Of a DNA stretch of 41,415 bases, positions 38,489 through 41,415 are shown in pieces (positions within the stretch are counted from its first letter, which is position 1; every line of letters starts with the position of its first letter). The translations under genes were made by a program, and so were the position numbers. The notes under the pieces were generated by a model. That model saw nothing but the letters and a program-made list of their open reading frames with translations. It was not told the origin of the DNA and made no database searches. This DNA is from Methylobacterium sp. J-078 (lineage in GTDB: Bacteria > Pseudomonadota > Alphaproteobacteria > Rhizobiales > Beijerinckiaceae), in assembly GCF_022829285.1 (NCBI RefSeq), contig NZ_JAKSYI010000065.1:1-41415 (forward strand), read 5' to 3'.

Positions 38489-38572
38489 AAGGAGGCCGGG
38501 ACGATCTTGGCCCTCATCGGTCGCGGCGCCGGCTCAGGCATCGCGGCACGCCTGAGGACAGAGAAGGATTCG

Positions 38573-38839
38573 ATGATGTTGAAGATGCTCGCCCCCGTCG
38601 CGCTCATGGCCGGCCTGGCATTCCCGGCCTCGGCGTCGTCCCTGATCCAGGACGCCGTGTCCGACGGATCGGACGGCGCGCGGATCATCCAGGTCTACGG
38701 CGGATGCGGTCCCTACGGCCATCGCGGGCCCTACGGCGGCTGCCGGACCGGCGGTCAGTGGGGTGGCTACGCCCGCGGCCGCTCGTGCCCTGCGGGCTTC
38801 CACATCGGCCCCTACGGCCGCCGCTGCTGGCCGAACTGA
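38573..38839 (+). CDS. Small secreted Gly/Tyr/Cys-rich protein, GCG_CRPN-like
   Basis: An 88-residue protein with a signal peptide (MLKMLAPVALMAGLAFPASA). The mature part is rich in Gly, Tyr and Arg with four cysteines (45, 57, 72, 85). It has GCG at 44-46 and ends CWPN, so it resembles the GCG...CRPN prefix of the protein at 38899. The segments GPYGHRGPYGGCR and FHIGPYGRRC look like an internal duplication. Start: GAGAAGGA lies 6-10 bp before ATG 38573/38576. First gene after operator copy B. Confidence 0.8.
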   Translation: MMLKMLAPVALMAGLAFPASASSLIQDAVSDGSDGARIIQVYGGCGPYGHRGPYGGCRTGGQWGGYARGRSCPAGFHIGPYGRRCWPN

Positions 38840-38898
38840 GCCTTCCCCCGTCCCGAAACCTGCGTCCGGTCGCGTGCCGGACGACCATGGAGGCGTAC

Positions 38899-39222
38899 GT
38901 GATCCGCAAGATCATCCTACCGCTCGCCCTCGCCGCGGGGCTTCTCACGGCCGGCTCGGCCGCCGAGGCCCGTGACGGCTGCGGCCTCGGGTTCCACCGC
39001 GGGTTCTACGGCTGGTGCCGACCGAACCTCGGCTACCGTCCCTACGCCTACGGCCCCGTGTACCGTCACTTCGGCTATCGCCGCTGGGGCGGTTCCCGCT
39101 GGCATTACGGCTACCATTACGCATGGCACCGCCGTTTCGCCTGGCATCGCCGTTTCGCCTGGCACGGCGGCGGGCATCGCTGGGGCGGCTTCCGGCATCC
39201 GGGCTGGCATCATCGCTGGTGA
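38899..39222 (+). CDS. GCG_CRPN-type secreted protein with a His/Trp/Tyr-rich tail
   Basis: A 107-residue protein with a signal peptide (MIRKIILPLALAAGLLTAGS then AAEA). GCG (27-29) and CRPN (40-43) form the prefix known from proteobacterial GCG_CRPN proteins. The tail is low in complexity: repeated HRRFAWHRRFAWHGGGHRWGG, more than a dozen His. Such a tail could bind metal ions or polyanions (inference). GTG 38899 is preferred because GGAGG lies 5 bp upstream; ATG 38887 would place that site inside the gene. It is 59 bp after the previous gene and probably in the same transcript. Confidence 0.82.
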   Translation: MIRKIILPLALAAGLLTAGSAAEARDGCGLGFHRGFYGWCRPNLGYRPYAYGPVYRHFGYRRWGGSRWHYGYHYAWHRRFAWHRRFAWHGGGHRWGGFRHPGWHHRW

Positions 39223-39268
39223 TGCGTCCCGTGCCTTGCCAGCCCAACCGCTTCGCCGGAGACCTCGC

Positions 39269-39955
39269 ATGACCCCGGTGGTCAGGACGGCATCGACGCG
39301 ACTCAGCCGCCGCAGCGTGATCACGGGATCGGTCCTCGGTCTGTCGGCCCTCGGCCTCGCCGCGATGGCGCTGAGAGGCCCTCGCGATCCGACGGTCGTC
39401 CATGTCGGGGACCCGGCGCTGGCCGGCCCGCTCGGCGATGTCTGGTTGGGATCGCCCCAGGCGAAGGTGACGCTCGTCGAGTACGCCGCGCTGACCTGCC
39501 CGCATTGCGCGGCGTTCCATGACGGGACCTGGCCGGCCATCAGGGCGCGCTGGGTCGATGCCGGACAGGTGCGGTTCGCGTTGCGCGGATACCCGTTGAG
39601 CCCTCTCGACACGGCCGGCTTCATGCTGGCCCGGGCGGACGGCGACAGGCATTACTACGCTCTCACCGATCTCCTGTTCGCGCGGCAGCGGTCCTGGGCG
39701 TTCGTGGAGAAGCCTCTGGATGCCCTGCGCGACGTGGTGCAGCAGGCGGGGATCAGCCGGGATCGGTTCGATGCCATCCTGCGCGACCAGTCCCTCTACG
39801 ACGGCGTGCAGCGCGTCTCCGCGCAGGCGACCTCCGCCCTGGGCGTCCACAGTACGCCGACGCTGTTCGTGGACGACGACCGACACGAGGGAGCGCTGAC
39901 GGCGGATGCGCTCGGCGAGATCATCGAACGGGCCCTGGCACGGAGCCCGGGCTGA
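39269..39955 (+). CDS. DsbA-family thiol oxidoreductase
   Basis: A 228-residue exported thioredoxin-fold protein. The N-terminus has a twin-arginine-like start (SRRSVITGSVLGLSALGLAA) and the active site is CPHC (77-80, in EYAALTCPHCAAFH) with the cis-Pro loop STPTLFV near the end. Family: DsbA/DSBA-like thioredoxins that oxidise cysteine pairs in exported proteins. Gene order places it among three cysteine-containing secreted proteins, its plausible clients (inference). It follows the GCG_CRPN gene by 46 bp. Confidence 0.9.
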   Translation: MTPVVRTASTRLSRRSVITGSVLGLSALGLAAMALRGPRDPTVVHVGDPALAGPLGDVWLGSPQAKVTLVEYAALTCPHCAAFHDGTWPAIRARWVDAGQVRFALRGYPLSPLDTAGFMLARADGDRHYYALTDLLFARQRSWAFVEKPLDALRDVVQQAGISRDRFDAILRDQSLYDGVQRVSAQATSALGVHSTPTLFVDDDRHEGALTADALGEIIERALARSPG

Positions 39956-40054
39956 ACCTTTCGGTCCCTGATGCCGGTCGCTGCAGGGCCGGCACGGCGA
40001 ACGCCTTCGAAGATAGGGAGGGGCCGGGGCGAGCGGTCGAGGAGGGAGGAATTC

Positions 40055-40351
40055 ATGAACAGGTTCGGGTTGGCCCTATCCTCGCTGATTTTGGTCGCCA
40101 TATCGGTCGACCCTTCGTCCGGGCAGCCCGCGCCGGACCGAGGGGCCGTCGCATGCCGTGACGAGATCGGTCCGGTCGCCGCCAAGCGTCTGGCCGCTCA
40201 GTGCCGGGATGCGTCGCCCGCGACGCATCCGCCGTGCAACGCGGTAAACCCCTGCGCCATGATGCGCGACGAGATCGAGCGCAGTTGCCGGATGTTCCAG
40301 GCGTCCAGTCCGCTGCCGGTGGACCTCTGTGCCGCGGGTCGCGGGCCGTGA
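40055..40351 (+). CDS. Small secreted six-cysteine protein
   Basis: A 98-residue protein with a signal peptide (about 1-23) and six cysteines in the mature part (34, 50, 61, 67, 78, 92), enough for three disulfides. The ribosome site GGAGGGAGGA is one of the strongest in the window, ending 4 bp before the start codon. No family recognised. It follows the DsbA-like gene by 99 bp on the same strand. Confidence 0.72.
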   Translation: MNRFGLALSSLILVAISVDPSSGQPAPDRGAVACRDEIGPVAAKRLAAQCRDASPATHPPCNAVNPCAMMRDEIERSCRMFQASSPLPVDLCAAGRGP

Positions 40352-40445
40352 GCCGCGTCGATACCCTGCGACCGAAGCCATCGCCGACAGGCCGGGCAGC
40401 CGGACCCTGCCGGTCGTCGAGCCCGAACCGGAATGGGAGACCGGC

Positions 40446-41279
40446 ATGACCGTGTCCGTCGAGGTGGTCCATGCGGCCTGGGGGGTCAGCAGGGCGGAGA
40501 GCGTCCGCGACGCCCTCCGTTTGCAGGGCTGCACGGATCGGGTGGTTGCGCTCACCCACGACCTGAGCGTCGGCCCCATCGACGCGCTCGATCCGGCCGT
40601 GCGCAGGGCCTGGTTCGCGGCCAACCTGCGATCGGACGAAGAGCCCTGCGTGGAGCCGGCCGATTCGGAGGCGCCCTGGGTGGAGGCGACGGCCGTCGGC
40701 GTCCATCCGGTCCATTGGGTTTGCCTCAGCGACGCCGCGGAGCACGCCTGCTTCCTGGAGTTCGTCTTCCGCATGGCCGGCCGCCCCTTCGACGTCGTCG
40801 ACGCGACCGGGCTCGACGTCCCGGGTGCGGGCCGCGTCTCGCCGATCCGGTCGCTGGGCCAGTTGCGGCCCGCGGAGATCGTGGCGGCTGGCCTCGCCGA
40901 GAAGCGGCGTCCGTACTCTCGGGCGGAGAGCGACGCTGCCGTGGCCGCCTGGACGCGGTTGCGGCGGGAGAACGCACCGCTGCGCGTCTTGCGCGACGGA
41001 CGCCTGGTCTCGGCGCCATTGACCCATTTCGACGCCCTTCTGGCCGGGCAGGCATCGGGGGAACGGGAACCGCTCGTCAAGCTGGTCGCCCGCGTCCTTC
41101 ACCCAGTCAACGCCGGGCCGGAACAGCCGGGACAGGGCTGCCGCTACGAACTCCTGTTCGCCCGCATCCTCGCCCTTGGGGAGGCCGGCGTGCTGGAGGT
41201 CACAGGGCTCGGGCCGGGCATGCGGGACTACGAGGTTTGCGGCCCTGCGGCTCGTCGGTCGGCCCGGTGCGCCAACTAG
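40446..41279 (+). CDS. DUF1835/DUF3658-family protein
   Basis: A 277-residue cytoplasmic protein. The N-terminal half fits DUF1835 (VEVVHAAWGVSRAESVRDAL, then LSVGPIDALDP), and the C-terminal half fits DUF3658 (RRENAPLRVLRDGRLVSAPLTHFDALL, ending MRDYEV). Function unknown in both. GGGAGA lies 6 bp before the start. The stop codon TAG is part of a CTAG that abuts the end of the insertion sequence. There is no signal peptide, so it stands apart from the secreted proteins before it. Confidence 0.82.
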   Translation: MTVSVEVVHAAWGVSRAESVRDALRLQGCTDRVVALTHDLSVGPIDALDPAVRRAWFAANLRSDEEPCVEPADSEAPWVEATAVGVHPVHWVCLSDAAEHACFLEFVFRMAGRPFDVVDATGLDVPGAGRVSPIRSLGQLRPAEIVAAGLAEKRRPYSRAESDAAVAAWTRLRRENAPLRVLRDGRLVSAPLTHFDALLAGQASGEREPLVKLVARVLHPVNAGPEQPGQGCRYELLFARILALGEAGVLEVTGLGPGMRDYEVCGPAARRSARCAN

Positions 41280-41415
41280 GAGCTTGTCCGAGTAAGGGGA
41301 TTGAAGCCGAGGTTGGAGGGGCGAGACCAGAGCCGGTGAGGGCGGATCGGCGGCCTCATCGGCCGGCCTGTGCCAGTTTCAGGAGGTTGTGGGCCGTGCA
41401 GATCATCGCCCATTC
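41280..41415 (-). mobile_element. End of an IS5/IS1182-type insertion sequence, cut by the window edge
   Basis: The left end reads GAGCTTGTCCGAGTAAGG, in the style of IS5-group terminal repeats, next to a CTAG (41276-41279) that could be the target site. Inside, on the minus strand, is the C-terminus of a DDE transposase. Only 136 bp are visible, so family and completeness are not certain. Confidence 0.75.
41356..41415 (-). CDS. DDE transposase, C-terminal end only
   Basis: The last 19 residues, EWAMICTAHNLLKLAQAGR followed by a stop, match the common WAxxCTAHNLLKL ending of IS5/IS1182-type transposases. The rest lies beyond the window. Confidence 0.8.
   Translation of the reverse strand, partial: EWAMICTAHNLLKLAQAGR

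Overview
The window is high-GC alphaproteobacterial DNA and most likely comes from a Methylobacterium/Methylorubrum-type member of the Rhizobiales (inference). The pointers are a lanmodulin-like protein, PopZ, a TrcR/DUF1013 regulator, DUF4170 and DUF6867 proteins, GCG_CRPN-type secreted peptides, and promoters of the TTGNNN-N17-NTANNN kind. Nearly every strand position is an open frame by composition alone, so genes were called on protein family, start context and synteny rather than on ORF length.

Layout. (1) Bases 1-310 hold the promoter and boxA-bearing leader of an rRNA operon that runs leftward off the window; its 16S gene should start just outside. (2) 0.36-4.4 kb: a leftward PhoP/QseB-like response regulator and its kinase, divergent from two small secreted proteins (one OB-fold/PepSY-like), followed by a lanmodulin-like four-EF-hand protein. 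(3) 4.5-10.2 kb: a complete branched-chain amino acid ABC importer, livH-livM-livG-livF-DUF6867-livK, closed by a strong terminator. (4) 10.4-14.7 kb: a short peptide gene ending FGSFG, a DedA membrane protein, tRNA-Asn (minus), tRNA-Cys (plus), an isoaspartyl methyltransferase-like protein and a TolC-type outer-membrane channel. (5) 14.8-25.5 kb: housekeeping genes popZ, valS, rsgA, purD (minus), xseA, DUF4170, prs and trcR. (6) 25.7-28.8 kb: a 1041-residue fusion of alkaline phosphatase, RTX calcium repeats and six NPDVAAAG-type repeats. (7) 28.8-35.3 kb: rpsA with a long structured leader, sppA, ihfB, lapA, trpF and trpB, then tRNA-Met; trpA is not next to trpB. (8) 35.3-41.4 kb: an accessory-looking block between tRNA-Met and an insertion sequence cut by the window end.

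The most interesting part is block 8. An OmpR-family two-component system is bracketed by two copies of a 43-bp bipartite element with half-sites spaced 10 and 21 bp apart. One copy faces a secreted HEYMH metallopeptidase gene and the other faces a row of genes for small cysteine-containing secreted proteins and a DsbA-like oxidoreductase. Each copy lies about 85 nt from the start codon it faces. This looks like a self-contained, previously undescribed envelope regulon: a sensor and regulator, two operator-controlled arms, and secreted products that need disulfide bonds. The metallopeptidase arm also carries a translationally coupled remnant of a Tat-exported protein that breaks off at the tRNA terminator, which suggests the block was assembled or trimmed at the tRNA gene.

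The second notable item is the lanmodulin-like protein at 3.9 kb. It keeps the unusual 12-13-residue spacing of EF loops but has lost the proline at loop position 2 in two of its four loops.
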